Positions 36,558 through 46,618 of a stretch of 64,000 nucleotides of DNA are shown here, in pieces. The first letter of the stretch is position 1, and the number at the start of each line of letters is the position of its first letter. Below the pieces are notes generated by a model. That model was not told the origin of the DNA, made no database searches, and saw only the letters and a program-made list of their open reading frames with translations. Origin of the DNA: Anaerolineales bacterium (lineage in GTDB: Bacteria > Chloroflexota > Anaerolineae > Aggregatilineales > UBA2796); contig JABTTZ010000002.1 of assembly GCA_015075625.1 (NCBI GenBank), positions 248,001-312,000 of the forward strand, read 5' to 3'. A program made the translations under genes and the position numbers.

Positions 36558-36853
36558 GTAAGGTTCGTTTTCGCCGCAGCAGTGCCTTTTCCGAGGATGT
36601 TTTGCGCCAGACCTTCAGCGTTCTAAGCGCCAACACGCCACTGGAAGGGGCAGACCTAGTGGTAGATATTTCTGTCCTGAACGTCACCTGTCGCTGCGGT
36701 CACCGCAGCGATGTGACCAGCGATGATCTGGTGGGGCATATGTTCATCTGCCCACAGTGTGGGGCTGTGCGCGAGATTAGCGAAGCGCACGATCTTGAAC
36801 TGGTGGAAGTGATCGCGGAAACGGTGGACGCCGTTGATAGTAACCATGCCTGA
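36479..36853 (+). CDS. hypA: Hydrogenase nickel chaperone HypA
   Basis: A 124-residue protein that delivers nickel to the hydrogenase large subunit. The N-terminal Met-His-Glu supplies the nickel ligand His2. The structural-zinc site has Cys71 and Cys73 (CRCG) and Cys91 and Cys94 (CPQCG); the first pair is CxC rather than the common CxxC. GAGG lies nine bases before ATG 36479. It overlaps hoxW by 79 bases and hypF by eight. Confidence 0.94.
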   Translation: MHEFGVTENILRGLLSQLEREGVTRVGKVRFRRSSAFSEDVLRQTFSVLSANTPLEGADLVVDISVLNVTCRCGHRSDVTSDDLVGHMFICPQCGAVREISEAHDLELVEVIAETVDAVDSNHA

Positions 36854-39206
36854 ACGATGGCGAGTGCTGGTACGGGGGGCGGTGCAAGGGGTGGGCTTTC
36901 GCCCCTTCATCTACCGCCTTGCCAACGCCTATGCGCTGGCGGGATGGGTTAGTAACTCCTCACAGGGCGTAGTGATTGAGGCAGAAGCGCCCCCCGACAT
37001 CCTAGCAACCTTCCTTACTCAGATTGAGGCGCAAAAGCCCCCCCATAGCAGCATCCAGCGCATCACCGTAGAAAATATCCCTCCCTTAGGGATGGGCGAC
37101 AAAACAGGCGTGGCGCTGTTTGAAATCCACGAGAGCCATAGCGAAGGGAACCGATCCACAATCATCCTGCCCGATCTTGCCACCTGCCCTGACTGCCTGC
37201 GGGAGATCAGCGATCCGGCGAACCGCCGCTACCGCTATCCCTTTACGAACTGCACCCACTGCGGACCGCGCTACAGCATCATCAGCGGCTTGCCCTATGA
37301 CCGCCCCTACACAACGATGAGCGCCTTCACCATGTGCGAGGCGTGCCGCGCCGAATATGAGAACCCGCTGGATAGGCGCTTTCATGCCCAACCGAACGCT
37401 TGCCCCCACTGTGGACCCCATCTCAGTTTTTGGGATCGGGCGGGCGAGGTCATGGCGACTCACGATGAGGCGCTGCGCATGGCGGCAGAGGCACTCCGCA
37501 AGGGGGCGGTGGTGGCGCTGAAAGGGATGGGCGGCTTTCAACTGCTGGTCGATGCCCGCAATGAGGATGCTGTGCGGCGGCTGCGCAAACGGAAGCAACG
37601 CCTCACAAAACCCTTCGCTGTGATGATCCCCTCGTTGGCGCAGACTCAGGCGCTCTGTGAGGTGTCGGCTGCCGAAGAAGGCTTGCTCACCTCAGCCGAA
37701 GCGCCGATTGTACTGCTGCGGCGCTTGAAGCTGGTAGACTGCGATGAGCTTGCCCCTAGTCTAGCCCCCCACAACCCATACCTCGGTGTGATGCTCCCCT
37801 ATACACCACTACATCATTTGCTGCTGGCGGATTTAGGCTTTCCCGTTGTGGCGACCAGCGGAAACCTTTCGGGCGAGCCGCTATGCAGCGACGCATACGA
37901 GGCACTTCAACGGCTGAAGGAAATCGCTGATTATTTCCTCGTCCATAACCGCGCCATTGCCCGTCCAATCGATGATTCGGTAGCACGTATCATGGCTGGA
38001 ACACCGTGTGTTTTGCGGCGGGCGCGGGGCTATGCCCCACTGCCCATCGAACTCCCTGAATTCCCAGAAGATCAGCCCGTGACGCTGGCGGTGGGGGGGC
38101 ATCTCAAAAATACAGTGGCGCTCAGCGTCGGTCAGCAGGTTTTTCTGAGCCAACATTTGGGCGATCTGGATACGCCGGAAACGCTTGCCGTCTTCCACCA
38201 CGCCTTGCAGGATTGGCAAACCCTCTATGGGCAGCCCCCCACCCAAATTGCCTGTGACGCACACCCTGATTACCGCTCCACACAGGCTGCCCAAGAGATA
38301 GCACAGCGGCTTCAGGTACCACTCGTTCATGTGCAGCACCACTACGCCCATATAGTGGCGTGCATGGCGGAACATGGCTTATCTGCACCGATTTTGGGCG
38401 TGGCGTGGGATGGGACGGGCTATGGGACGGATGGTACGATCTGGGGCAGTGAATTCCTTCAGATCACGCCAAATTCGTTTGAACGCCGCACCTATCTGCG
38501 CCCCTTCAAACTGTTGGGGGGCGAAGGGGCAATCCGCGAGCCGCGCCGCGCCGCGCTGAGCCTGCTTTTTACGCTTTATGGCGAACCACGCCCCGACGCC
38601 CAGAGCGCCCGATGGGGAGGCATCCTTGGCTTTGCGCCGTCTGAGCTAAGGCTTTTGTACAGAGCGTGGGAACGCGGGCTAAACGCCCCACAGACTTCCA
38701 GCATGGGGCGGCTTTTTGATGCCCTTGCTGCGCTGCTTGGCTTGTGCAGCCGCGCTCATTTTGAGGGGGAAGCAGCGATGGCGTTGGAATTTGCCGCTGA
38801 GGGGACAACCACTGACAGATGGTATCCCTTTCCTGTGACGCCTGTCACTATCGAAAAGGGGCATAGTGGGCGCATTATAAAGGAAACCATCTTGGAGTGG
38901 GGCGCGATGATCAAGGCTGTTCTTGCTGATTTGGAGGCGGGCGTTCCCGTAGGGGAGATTGCCGTCGCCTTTCACCGGACGCTCGTTGATTTGATCGCCA
39001 CCGTCGCCGCGCAAAACCAGATTGAGCAGGTTGTGATGAGCGGCGGGTGTTTCCAAAACAAACGACTTCTCGAAAGCAGCATCGCCCGCTTACAAAACGA
39101 TGGCTTTCGCCCCTATTGGTCGCAGTGCATCCCCCCCAACGATGGAGGCATTGCCTTAGGGCAAATTGTGGCGGCAGGGCGACAAAGGATCACACCATGT
39201 GTTTAG
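36846..39206 (+). CDS. hypF: Carbamoyltransferase HypF
   Basis: A 786-residue enzyme that makes the carbamoyl group used to form the CN ligands of the Ni-Fe site. It has an N-terminal acylphosphatase domain (RGAVQGVGFRPFIYR), two zinc-finger-like segments with CPDCLREI, CTHCGPRYS, CEACRAEY and CPHCGPH, a YrdC-like domain (about 200-380) and a C-terminal Kae1-like domain with HHYAHIVACM and GVAWDGTGYGTDG. ATG 36846 overlaps the hypA stop (ATGCCTGA). All domains look intact. Confidence 0.96.
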   Translation: MPERWRVLVRGAVQGVGFRPFIYRLANAYALAGWVSNSSQGVVIEAEAPPDILATFLTQIEAQKPPHSSIQRITVENIPPLGMGDKTGVALFEIHESHSEGNRSTIILPDLATCPDCLREISDPANRRYRYPFTNCTHCGPRYSIISGLPYDRPYTTMSAFTMCEACRAEYENPLDRRFHAQPNACPHCGPHLSFWDRAGEVMATHDEALRMAAEALRKGAVVALKGMGGFQLLVDARNEDAVRRLRKRKQRLTKPFAVMIPSLAQTQALCEVSAAEEGLLTSAEAPIVLLRRLKLVDCDELAPSLAPHNPYLGVMLPYTPLHHLLLADLGFPVVATSGNLSGEPLCSDAYEALQRLKEIADYFLVHNRAIARPIDDSVARIMAGTPCVLRRARGYAPLPIELPEFPEDQPVTLAVGGHLKNTVALSVGQQVFLSQHLGDLDTPETLAVFHHALQDWQTLYGQPPTQIACDAHPDYRSTQAAQEIAQRLQVPLVHVQHHYAHIVACMAEHGLSAPILGVAWDGTGYGTDGTIWGSEFLQITPNSFERRTYLRPFKLLGGEGAIREPRRAALSLLFTLYGEPRPDAQSARWGGILGFAPSELRLLYRAWERGLNAPQTSSMGRLFDALAALLGLCSRAHFEGEAAMALEFAAEGTTTDRWYPFPVTPVTIEKGHSGRIIKETILEWGAMIKAVLADLEAGVPVGEIAVAFHRTLVDLIATVAAQNQIEQVVMSGGCFQNKRLLESSIARLQNDGFRPYWSQCIPPNDGGIALGQIVAAGRQRITPCV

Positions 39207-39442
39207 CCGTCCCCGGTCAATTAATCAGTGTTGATGAAAATCCCCCGCTTATGCGCATGGGGAAAGTCAACTTTGGCGGCATTTTCAAGGATGTTCACCT
39301 TGCCTATGTGCCAGAGGCGAAGCCCGGTGATTATGTCTTGGTTCATGTCGGCTTTGCCCTGAGTATTATTGATGAAACCGAAGCGAATCGCGTGTTCGAG
39401 TATTTGCGGCAAATGGATGAGTTGGCGGAATTATTGCAGTAG
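39197..39442 (+). CDS. hypC: Hydrogenase assembly chaperone HypC
   Basis: An 81-residue chaperone that carries the Fe(CN)2CO unit with HypD and docks on the large-subunit precursor. It begins MCLAVPGQL; Cys2 is the essential residue. The later VGFALSIIDETEA is also typical. The ATG overlaps the end of hypF by ten bases. The next gene is PFOR, 167 bases further. Confidence 0.96.
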   Translation: MCLAVPGQLISVDENPPLMRMGKVNFGGIFKDVHLAYVPEAKPGDYVLVHVGFALSIIDETEANRVFEYLRQMDELAELLQ

Positions 39443-39609
39443 CTTCGCTGATTGGACTGCAATCAGCCTTCTTACAAGGACTGCGGGCTGAATGGTTTTT
39501 GTCGCCTGACCAGCACCATCTCCCGCATCAACACATACAGCCTGATGAGAAATGCGATCAACGAATAAGGGAGCAATCTCCCTAAAAAATGCTATAGGAG
39601 GGTCGCTCG

Positions 39610-42600
39610 ATGCGTGAACCAACGTTTATCACCCTTGATGGGAATGAAGCTGTGGCGAGGGTTGCCTTTAAACTGAACGAAGTGATTGCCATTTACCCGA
39701 TTACGCCCTCATCGGCTATGGGCGAATGGGCAGATGAATGGGCAGCCAACGGGCAGCGCAACCTGTGGAACACCGTTCCAAGCGTGGTTGAAATGCAGAG
39801 CGAGGGTGGCGCAGCCGGCGCTATTCACGGCGCGTTGCAGGCAGGGGCGCTCACGACGACCTTCACCGCCTCGCAAGGGTTGCTCTTGATGATCCCCAAC
39901 ATGTACAAGATTGCTGGTGAACTGACGGCAACCGTCTTTCATGTGGCGGCGCGTTCGCTGGCAGCGCAGGGGTTATCCATCTTTGGCGATCACAGTGATG
40001 TTATGGCGGCACGTGCTACTGGCTTTGCCTTGCTTGCCTCAAATTCTGTCCAAGAGGCGCAGGATTTCGCCCTGATTGCCCATGCCGCGACGCTCAAAGC
40101 GCGTGTGCCATTCATCCATTTCTTCGATGGTTTTCGCACCTCTCATGAGATTGCCAAAATCGATTTGCTCGACGATGATGACGTGCGGGCAATGATCGAT
40201 GATTCCCTTGTTTTGGCGCACCGCGCCCGCGCCCTCTCGCCCGACCGCCCCGTACTGCGCGGGACAGCGCAAAACCCCGATGTTTACTTCCAAGCGCGGG
40301 AGACGGTCAATCCCTATTACGCGGAGTGTCCAGGCATTGTCCAAGAGGCGATGGATCGTTTTGCCGCCCTGACCGGACGCCAGTATCGCCTCTTTGACTA
40401 TCATGGCGCACCAGACGCCACACATGTCATTGTCCTGATGGGGTCGGGGGCAGAAGCTGTTCACGAAACGGTTGATTATCTGCGTGGTCAGGGCGAAAAG
40501 GTCGGTGTGCTGAAAGTCCACCTCTATCGCCCCTTTGATGTGCAGTGCTTTGCGGCGGCACTTCCCCCGACGGTGGAGCGTCTTGCCGTCCTTGACCGCA
40601 CCAAAGAGCCGGGCAGCGCCGGCGAACCGCTTTATGTTGATGTTCTGACGGCGCTTTACGAAGTGGGGCGCACGGGAATCACCGTTGTTGGCGGGCGTTA
40701 CGGGCTTTCCTCCAAAGAATTTAACCCGCCAATGATCCGCGCTGTCTTTGAAAATTTAGCGCAGCCTGAGCCAAAAAATCACTTTACCATCGGGATTCAC
40801 GATGATGTCTCAGGAACGAGTTTGGCTTATGATCCAGCCTTTTCCATTGAACCAGAGAACGTCACACGGGCGTTGTTTTATGGGCTTGGCTCAGATGGCA
40901 CAGTGGGCGCAAACAAGAACTCAATCAAGATCATCGGGGAAAGTACCGATCATTATGCTCAGGGCTATTTCGTTTATGACTCGAAAAAATCGGGGTCAAT
41001 CACCATCTCGCACTTGCGCTTTGGGGCGCAACCCATCCGGGCGACCTACCTGATCACACAGGCAAATTTTATCGCGTGTCACCAAGCGAACTTCCTAGAG
41101 CGCTATGACATTTTGGCAGACCTCATGCCGCACGGCGTGTTCTTGCTGAACACCCCTTATGGGGCGGCAGATGTGTGGGATAGGCTGCCACGTCCGGTGC
41201 AGGAACATCTGCTTGCTAAAGAGGGGCGTTTTTACATCATTGATGGGTCCAAAGTGGCGCGAGAAAGCGGCATGGGTGGGCGCATCAATACGGTGATGCA
41301 AGTCTGCTTCTTCGCTATTTCCGGCGTGCTGCCCAAAGATGAGGCGATTGCCGCCATCAAACATTCGGTTGAAGAAACGTATGGCAAAAAGGGCGGCGAC
41401 ATTGTGGCGATGAACCTTGCCGCGGTGGATCGCACCCTTGATAACCTGATTGAAGTGCCGCTTCCCGCCGCACTCACCAGTCGCCTGAACTTGACTCCGC
41501 CAGTGGCGGCGGGTGCGTCGCCCTTCGTGCGCGATGTATTGGGGACGATGATCGCCCGTCGCGGCGATAGTCTCGCCGTGAGCCAGCTTCCGGCGGATGG
41601 GACATACCCAACAGGGACAGCGCAGTACGAAAAGCGAAACTTGGCTGAGGAAATCCCCGTTTGGGACGCCGAACTGTGCATCCAGTGTGGAAAATGTGCG
41701 CTGGTCTGCCCCCATGCAGTCATTCGCATTAAGACCTATGAGCCAGCGTCACTGGCGGGTGCGCCGGAGACCTTCAAGGCAACCGATGCACGGGATACGG
41801 AATGGAAGGGCTTGAAGTACACCATTCAGGTTTCGCCGGAAGACTGCACCGGCTGCGGGATTTGTGTCGATGTGTGTCCGGTCAAGAGCAAATCGGCGGC
41901 AAATTACAAGGCGATCAACATGCGCCCACAGCCGCCGATCCGTGCCGAAGAAAACGAAAACTGGGCGTTTTTCACCGCGCTCCCAGAACTAGATCGCCGC
42001 CTGATCAAAATCAGCAGCATCCGTCAGCAGCAGGTTCAGCAACCGCTCTTTGAGTTCTCTGGCGCGTGTGCGGGCTGCGGCGAAACGCCCTACCTCAAGC
42101 TGATCTCACAACTTTTCGGAGATCGCTCCCTGATTGCCAACGCAACAGGCTGTTCTTCCATTTATGGCGGCAACCTCCCGACAACCCCTTGGGCAAAGAA
42201 CAGCGAAGGGCGCGGACCGGCGTGGGCAAATTCGCTCTTTGAGGATAACGCTGAGTTTGGCTTGGGAATGCGCGTCGCCCTTGATAAACAGATAGATTAT
42301 GCCTGCGAGCTGCTCAAACGGATGGCTGGTGAGTTGGGCGAGGATGTTGTTAGCGCCCTGCTCAACGCCGACCAAACCGACGAAGCGGGCATTTACGACC
42401 AGCGTGAGCGGGTCAGCCAGCTTAAGGCAGCCCTTGAGCAGAGTACGCACCGCGAAGCGGGCTTGCTGCGCTCTCTTGCCGATGTGTTGGTAAAGAAAGA
42501 TGTGTGGATCGTCGGCGGCGATGGATGGGCATATGACATTGGGTTCGGCGGCTTGGATCATGTCCTTGCCAGCGGACGAAATGTGAATGTACTGGTCATG

Positions 42601-43146
42601 GATACAGAGGTCTACTCGAACACGGGTGGGCAGATGTCGAAGGCAACCCCACGTGGCGCGGTGGCAAAGTTTGCCTCTGGGGGCAAGGCTGCCGGGAAAA
42701 AAGACCTCGGACTGATCGCCATGTCCTACGGGAACATCTATGTGGCGCGGGTGGCGCTTGGCGGCAAAGATGAGCAAACACTCCGCGCTTTCATTGAAGC
42801 GGAAGCCTATCAGGGTCCGTCTCTGATCATCGCCTATAGCCACTGCATTGCACACGGCATCACCATGTCAACGGCGATGAAGAATCAAAAGGCGGCGGTG
42901 GATTCCGGTCAATGGCTGCTCTACCGCTACAACCCGAATCATGTTGAGCAAGGCGAAAATCCGCTCACGCTAGACTCCAAACTACCGAAAATCCCTGTCA
43001 AAGAGTACATGGAAATGGAAAACCGCTTCAAGATGCTCCGCTTCAGCAAGCCGGCTGTTGCCAAAGAATTGGCAGCGCTGGCACAGGTGGATGTCGAACA
43101 GCGTTGGGCGCTTTATGACTACATGGCAAAGCGCGGGCTTCCCTAA
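39610..43146 (+). CDS. nifJ: Pyruvate:ferredoxin (flavodoxin) oxidoreductase
   Basis: A 1178-residue single-chain PFOR that converts pyruvate and CoA to acetyl-CoA and CO2, reducing ferredoxin. The order of domains is alpha (YPITPSSAMGEWADEW), gamma (GLGSDGTVGANKNSIK), a two-cluster ferredoxin region (CIQCGKCALVCPHA and CTGCGICVDVCPVKS) and a TPP-binding C-terminal domain (GACAGCGETPYLK, NATGCSSIYGGNLP, GDGWAYDIGFGG). A canonical AGGAGG sits eight bases before ATG 39610. It interrupts the hydrogenase accessory genes, between hypC and hypD. Confidence 0.97.
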   Translation: MREPTFITLDGNEAVARVAFKLNEVIAIYPITPSSAMGEWADEWAANGQRNLWNTVPSVVEMQSEGGAAGAIHGALQAGALTTTFTASQGLLLMIPNMYKIAGELTATVFHVAARSLAAQGLSIFGDHSDVMAARATGFALLASNSVQEAQDFALIAHAATLKARVPFIHFFDGFRTSHEIAKIDLLDDDDVRAMIDDSLVLAHRARALSPDRPVLRGTAQNPDVYFQARETVNPYYAECPGIVQEAMDRFAALTGRQYRLFDYHGAPDATHVIVLMGSGAEAVHETVDYLRGQGEKVGVLKVHLYRPFDVQCFAAALPPTVERLAVLDRTKEPGSAGEPLYVDVLTALYEVGRTGITVVGGRYGLSSKEFNPPMIRAVFENLAQPEPKNHFTIGIHDDVSGTSLAYDPAFSIEPENVTRALFYGLGSDGTVGANKNSIKIIGESTDHYAQGYFVYDSKKSGSITISHLRFGAQPIRATYLITQANFIACHQANFLERYDILADLMPHGVFLLNTPYGAADVWDRLPRPVQEHLLAKEGRFYIIDGSKVARESGMGGRINTVMQVCFFAISGVLPKDEAIAAIKHSVEETYGKKGGDIVAMNLAAVDRTLDNLIEVPLPAALTSRLNLTPPVAAGASPFVRDVLGTMIARRGDSLAVSQLPADGTYPTGTAQYEKRNLAEEIPVWDAELCIQCGKCALVCPHAVIRIKTYEPASLAGAPETFKATDARDTEWKGLKYTIQVSPEDCTGCGICVDVCPVKSKSAANYKAINMRPQPPIRAEENENWAFFTALPELDRRLIKISSIRQQQVQQPLFEFSGACAGCGETPYLKLISQLFGDRSLIANATGCSSIYGGNLPTTPWAKNSEGRGPAWANSLFEDNAEFGLGMRVALDKQIDYACELLKRMAGELGEDVVSALLNADQTDEAGIYDQRERVSQLKAALEQSTHREAGLLRSLADVLVKKDVWIVGGDGWAYDIGFGGLDHVLASGRNVNVLVMDTEVYSNTGGQMSKATPRGAVAKFASGGKAAGKKDLGLIAMSYGNIYVARVALGGKDEQTLRAFIEAEAYQGPSLIIAYSHCIAHGITMSTAMKNQKAAVDSGQWLLYRYNPNHVEQGENPLTLDSKLPKIPVKEYMEMENRFKMLRFSKPAVAKELAALAQVDVEQRWALYDYMAKRGLP

Positions 43147-43164
43147 ATAGAAGCACACTGAAAA

Positions 43165-43231
43165 GGCGGGAGTGCTTATGCTCCCGCCGCTAAAGCAGCG
43201 GGCTGAAAGCAGCCACCCCTTGGGGGTTTAA
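43165..43231. repeat. Hairpin plus CTAAAGC repeat, family B copy 3
   Basis: A perfect 8-base hairpin (GGCGGGAG/CTCCCGCC, 43165-43188) runs straight into CCGCTAAAGCAGCGGGCT...AGCCACCCC, nearly identical to 30902-30935. It lies just after the PFOR gene. Confidence 0.7.
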
Positions 43232-43326
43232 AAGATATATCCACACAGGCAGTTCTACCTTCTTCACCCCCAAAGCATTTTTGCTTGTGCTTAGAGGGAA
43301 CGAAAGGGAACTAAGGAGCTACGGGA

Positions 43327-44331
43327 ATGGACTTCTCAACGACCTACCTGCGCAAACGATTACGTTCGCCGCTGGTTGTCTCTGCCAACCCTCTGACGGA
43401 GAGCATTGACAACCTAAAGATGATGGAAGATGCCGGAGCGGGGGCAATCGTACTCTATTCACTCTTTGAGGAACAACTGCGCCACGAACAACATGCCCTT
43501 CATCACCACCTGACGCATGGGACGGAAAGCTATGCCGAGGCGCTGACCTACTTTCCAGAGCCTGTTGATTATCACACGACCTCCGATGCCTATCTAGAGC
43601 ATATTCGCAAGGCAAAAGAGGCGGTCAGTATTCCGATTATCGCCAGCCTGAACGGTTCGACGGCGGGTGGCTGGACGATCTTCGCTCAGAAGATCGAGCA
43701 GGCGGGCGCGGACGGGCTAGAATTGAATCTCTACTCGATCCCCGCTGACCCAGGCTGGTCGCCAGAGGAAGTGGAGGGGGGCTATCTCGTCACCGCCCAA
43801 ATTGTCAAAAGCACAATCACCATTCCGGTGGCGATCAAACTCAGCCCCTTTTTCACGAACATGGCGCATTTCGCCCGCCAACTCGATCAGCTTGATATCG
43901 ATGCGCTGGTCTTGTTCAACCGCTTTTACCAGCCCGATATTGATCTAGAGACAAGCAGCGTCTATCCGCACCTGATCCTGAGTACTTCGCACGATTTACG
44001 CCTGCCGCTGCGCTGGATCGCCCTGTTGTATGGGCATTTGAAGGCAAATTTGGCGGCGACGAGCGGGATTCACAGTGCGCAGGATGCGCTGAAGGCGATC
44101 ATGGCGGGGGCGAATGTGACGATGATGGCATCGGCGCTGTTGAAACACGGGATCACCCATTTGGCAAAGGTGGAACAGGATATGCGTGGGTGGATGGAGC
44201 AGCATGAATATGACTCCATCGATCAGATGTGTGGGAGTGTTAGTCAGCAACACTGCGAAAACCCCTCTGAGTTTGAGCGGGTGCAGTACATGCGGGCGCT
44301 GACAACCTACTTTCCGCGCCAAGACAGTTAA
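43327..44331 (+). CDS. Dihydroorotate dehydrogenase-like protein
   Basis: A 334-residue FMN-dependent TIM-barrel protein of the dihydroorotate dehydrogenase-like group. It begins MDFSTTYLRKRLRSPLVVSANPLTES and has GADGLELNLYSIP, IPVAIKLSPFFTN and a C-terminal phosphate-binding region (TSGIHSAQDALKAIMAGANVTMM). True pyrimidine enzymes usually have other residues around the active site; this group often sits beside PFOR genes and its reaction is not settled. It lies 180 bases after PFOR and 34 bases before hypD. Confidence 0.88.
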   Translation: MDFSTTYLRKRLRSPLVVSANPLTESIDNLKMMEDAGAGAIVLYSLFEEQLRHEQHALHHHLTHGTESYAEALTYFPEPVDYHTTSDAYLEHIRKAKEAVSIPIIASLNGSTAGGWTIFAQKIEQAGADGLELNLYSIPADPGWSPEEVEGGYLVTAQIVKSTITIPVAIKLSPFFTNMAHFARQLDQLDIDALVLFNRFYQPDIDLETSSVYPHLILSTSHDLRLPLRWIALLYGHLKANLAATSGIHSAQDALKAIMAGANVTMMASALLKHGITHLAKVEQDMRGWMEQHEYDSIDQMCGSVSQQHCENPSEFERVQYMRALTTYFPRQDS

Positions 44332-44365
44332 GCGTTAAATAGATAGCGTAAAGGACGCCCTCGCC

Positions 44366-45475
44366 ATGAAATATAGTGACGAATACCGTGATGCCGAGGC
44401 AGCGCAGCGCTTTGCGAAGGCAATCCATAAAACGACCACCCGCCCCTGGACGTTGATGGAAGTCTGTGGCGGACAAACGCACGCTATTGTCAAATTTGGG
44501 ATAGATGAACTGCTCCCTTCCCAAATCACCTTGCTCCATGGACCGGGCTGCCCGGTGTGTGTGACTCCTGTAGAGTTGATTGACAAGGCGACGGACATTG
44601 CCCTTCAACCGGGCGTGATTTTCACCTCGTTTGGGGATATGCTGCGCGTCCCGGGCACACGGCACGATCTCTTAACCTGTAAGGCGAGGGGCGCTGATGT
44701 GCGGATGGTCTATTCTCCCCTTGATGCCCTCAAGATTGCCCAGAGCCATCCAGATCGGCAGGTCGTTTTCTTCGCCGTTGGGTTCGAGACAACCGCCCCC
44801 GCCAACGCCATGGCGGTTTACCTTGCCCATCAGCAGAGCGTGACGAACTTTTCGATGTTGGTGTCCCATGTCCTGGTCCCACCGGCAATAGAGGCAATTT
44901 TGTCCTCACCGCGAAACCGTGTGCAAGGTTTTCTGGCAGCGGGGCATGTCTGCACGGTGGTGGGCTATGAGGAATACCTTCCGCTGGCGGCAAAATACCA
45001 TGTGCCTTTCGTGGTGACAGGGTTTGAACCGCTGGACATATTGCATGGCATTTACATGACAGTGAAGCAGCTTGAGGAAGGGCGTGCCGAGGTTGAGAAC
45101 CAATATGCACGCGCCGTTCGCCGTGAGGGGAACACACAGGCGCAGCGCATCGTAGGGGAAGTCTTTACCGTCGTCCACCGCACATGGCGGGGCATAGGGG
45201 AAATTCCCCGCAGCGGGCTAGGCTTGCGCCCTCCCTACACCGCCTTTGATGCTGAACAGCGTTTCGGCGTTGCTGATCAGCACAGCCCAGAAAGTAGCGA
45301 ATGTGTCAGCGGGCTTGTGCTGCAAGGGGAGAAAAAACCCCATGAATGTCCCGCCTTTGGTATACGCTGTACCCCCGAACACCCCTTAGGGGCGACGATG
45401 GTGTCTACCGAGGGGGCGTGTGCCGCCTATTACCGTTATCGCCGCGTTGTTCATCCCGAAACGAGCCACGCATGA
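44366..45475 (+). CDS. hypD: Hydrogenase formation protein HypD
   Basis: A 369-residue scaffold that, with HypC, assembles Fe(CN)2CO. Signatures are [50 protein letters not shown] and, near the C-terminus, the cluster region [32 protein letters not shown]. The stop overlaps the hypE start (ATGA). Confidence 0.96.
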   Translation: MKYSDEYRDAEAAQRFAKAIHKTTTRPWTLMEVCGGQTHAIVKFGIDELLPSQITLLHGPGCPVCVTPVELIDKATDIALQPGVIFTSFGDMLRVPGTRHDLLTCKARGADVRMVYSPLDALKIAQSHPDRQVVFFAVGFETTAPANAMAVYLAHQQSVTNFSMLVSHVLVPPAIEAILSSPRNRVQGFLAAGHVCTVVGYEEYLPLAAKYHVPFVVTGFEPLDILHGIYMTVKQLEEGRAEVENQYARAVRREGNTQAQRIVGEVFTVVHRTWRGIGEIPRSGLGLRPPYTAFDAEQRFGVADQHSPESSECVSGLVLQGEKKPHECPAFGIRCTPEHPLGATMVSTEGACAAYYRYRRVVHPETSHA

Positions 45476-46539
45476 TCACCTCACCCGTTGATCTCTCTGA
45501 ATTCGCACTCACCTGCCCGCTGCCCATCAGCGATTATCCGGCTGTCCTTTTGGCACATGGCGGTGGCGGCAAACTGACCCACCAGTTGATTGAGCGAATG
45601 TTCGTCGCAACCTTTAAGAACACCCTCTTAGATGCCCGTCATGATGGCGCTGTTCTTCCCCCGCAAGGCGGCAGGTTGGCATTTTCGACGGATTCCTATG
45701 TAGTTAAACCGCTCTTTTTTCCCGGCGGCGATATTGGCACGTTAGCTGTCACTGGCACGGTGAACGACCTCGCCATGTGCGGCGCACGTCCGGCGTTCCT
45801 CAGCGCTGCCTTCATCATCGAAGAAGGGCTGCCGATGGAAACGCTCTGGCGGGTCGTCCAGTCTATGGCGCAAACGGCGCGGTTGGCGGGCGTCCAAATT
45901 GTCACGGGCGATACAAAGGTGGTGGATCGCGGCAAGGGCGATGAGCTTTTCATCACAACGGCAGGGACGGGGATCGTTGTGGGCGATCAGGTTATTTCGC
46001 CCCGCCGCGTTCAGCCCGGCGACGCTATTGTGGTGAGCGGCGACCTCGGACGACACGGCATGGCGATTATGGCGGCACGGGAGGGCTTGGCGTTCGAGAG
46101 CGCCATTGAGAGCGACTGCGCCCCGCTGACCGACCTTGTGTTCGCCTTGCTAGAAGGCGGCATTGAGGTTCACTGCCTGCGTGATTTGACACGCGGCGGG
46201 CTTGCCAGCGCCCTGGTGGAGATTGCCGAAGCCAGCGGATGGCGTATTCATATTCATGAAAAGGCAATCGCCGTTCGCGAGGATGTGCGCGGGGCGTGCG
46301 AGATTTTAGGACTCGATCCGCTCTATGTGGCGAACGAAGGGCGCTTCGTCGCCTTTATCGCCGGAAAAGATGTTGACCGTGCGCTCAGCCTTTTGCGCCG
46401 GCAGGCGGCGGGTAAGGACGCGGCGATTATTGGCGAGGTGCAACCCAAAGCCGATCATCTTGTGACGATGCGCAGTCTGATTGGGACGAATCGCATCGTT
46501 GATATGGTCAGCGGCGAACAGCTTCCGCGCATTTGTTAA
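45472..46539 (+). CDS. hypE: Hydrogenase maturation protein HypE
   Basis: A 355-residue PurM/ThiL-like ATPase that dehydrates the carbamoyl group to the cyanide ligand. It has [46 protein letters not shown] and ends in Arg-Ile-Cys; the terminal Cys355 is the thiocarboxamide carrier. ATG 45472 forms ATGA with the hypD stop; a longer reading starting inside hypD is rejected. It is the last of the hyp genes here. Confidence 0.96.
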   Translation: MITSPVDLSEFALTCPLPISDYPAVLLAHGGGGKLTHQLIERMFVATFKNTLLDARHDGAVLPPQGGRLAFSTDSYVVKPLFFPGGDIGTLAVTGTVNDLAMCGARPAFLSAAFIIEEGLPMETLWRVVQSMAQTARLAGVQIVTGDTKVVDRGKGDELFITTAGTGIVVGDQVISPRRVQPGDAIVVSGDLGRHGMAIMAAREGLAFESAIESDCAPLTDLVFALLEGGIEVHCLRDLTRGGLASALVEIAEASGWRIHIHEKAIAVREDVRGACEILGLDPLYVANEGRFVAFIAGKDVDRALSLLRRQAAGKDAAIIGEVQPKADHLVTMRSLIGTNRIVDMVSGEQLPRIC

Positions 46540-46618
46540 GTTCATTGACAAGGTGAAGGGGCGGGCAATCCCTCCCCACCGAATTTTAGACAGTCTGATA
46601 AAGGTAAGGATAAAGATC

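Noticed and set aside
39590-39604. TGCTATAGG before the PFOR gene as a promoter
   Set aside because: It overlaps the AGGAGG ribosome binding site, so a transcript starting there would lack it.
45346-45471. Upstream extension of HypE into hypD
   Set aside because: The added residues are Arg/Pro-rich and unrelated to HypE, and the ATGA overlap gives a better start.
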